A stretch of DNA of 19,406 nt, taken from contig FN649741.1 of NCBI GenBank assembly GCA_000310025.1, positions 7,461,798 through 7,481,203 of the forward strand, given 5' to 3'. The position numbers and the translations under genes are program-made. Source of the DNA: Ectocarpus siliculosus (Eukaryota > Sar > Phaeophyceae > Ectocarpales > Ectocarpaceae). The first letter of the stretch is position 1, and every line of letters begins with the position of its first letter. Positions 19,379 through 19,406 of this stretch are shown piece by piece. The notes beneath the pieces were generated by a model. The model saw only the letters and a list, made by a program, of their open reading frames with translations. It made no database searches and was not told where the DNA came from.

Positions 19379-19406
19379 GAGAGGGGGGAGTGAGGGGAGG
19401 GGGGGG
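19379..19406. repeat. G-rich low-complexity right end
   Basis: A run of G with a few A and T, resembling the degenerate left end. Likely a contig-end artefact or a G-rich simple repeat. Confidence 0.5.

Noticed and set aside
1-19406. CRISPR arrays, phage or bacterial defence operons
   Set aside because: No spaced identical repeats and no bacterial gene organisation; the splice-site pattern is eukaryotic.

Overview
The window looks like nuclear DNA of a photosynthetic stramenopile, most likely a brown alga (inference). Four things point there. Genes are split by long GT-AG introns of about 150 to 1,170 bases. One gene starts with a two-part plastid-targeting presequence (signal peptide, then a Ser-Phe-x-Pro cleavage motif). 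A heat-shock-factor domain carries the FQRQLN variant. Several exons hold trinucleotide repeats. No single long reading frame is a complete gene, so I assembled the models from splice sites whose reading phases agree. The exon joins are inferred; no transcript evidence was available.

Layout. From 4305 leftwards to the window edge (minus strand) lies a heat shock transcription factor (HSF)-type gene of at least five exons. Its largest intron-4 insertion is a tRNA-like, A-tailed element that may be a SINE. At 4513-5443 (plus) is the 3' part of a non-LTR retrotransposon reverse transcriptase ORF, frameshifted at a run of eight G, with a 14-base inverted repeat at its 5' boundary. From 5444 to about 9190 the DNA is gene-poor. 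It holds a pyrimidine-rich tract, a 17-base G run and two weak plus-strand coding candidates, one with a signal-peptide-like start. An unrecognised minus-strand frame occupies 9192-9731.

From 13434 to 9960 (minus) I can reconstruct a complete seven-exon gene of 265 residues. It encodes a plastid-targeted, two-helix membrane protein resembling the cyanobacterial/plastid DUF3082 group. Head to head with it, 211 bases away, a plus-strand three-exon candidate gene (13646-15369, 154 residues, poly-Ala) begins, so the gap may be a shared promoter. A 56-nt hairpin follows its stop codon. Beyond this are a plus-strand exon with a (CAG)10 tract read as poly-Ser (17313-17525) and, convergent with it, the last exon of a minus-strand gene ending in a single transmembrane anchor (18062-17711). 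The last 1.3 kb is pyrimidine-rich and mostly unexplained.

The genes show no pathway relation to each other: a transcription factor, a plastid membrane protein and several unknowns. I found no CRISPR array, no bacterial-type operon and no clear new multi-gene system. Both window ends are G/C homopolymer sequence of doubtful quality.
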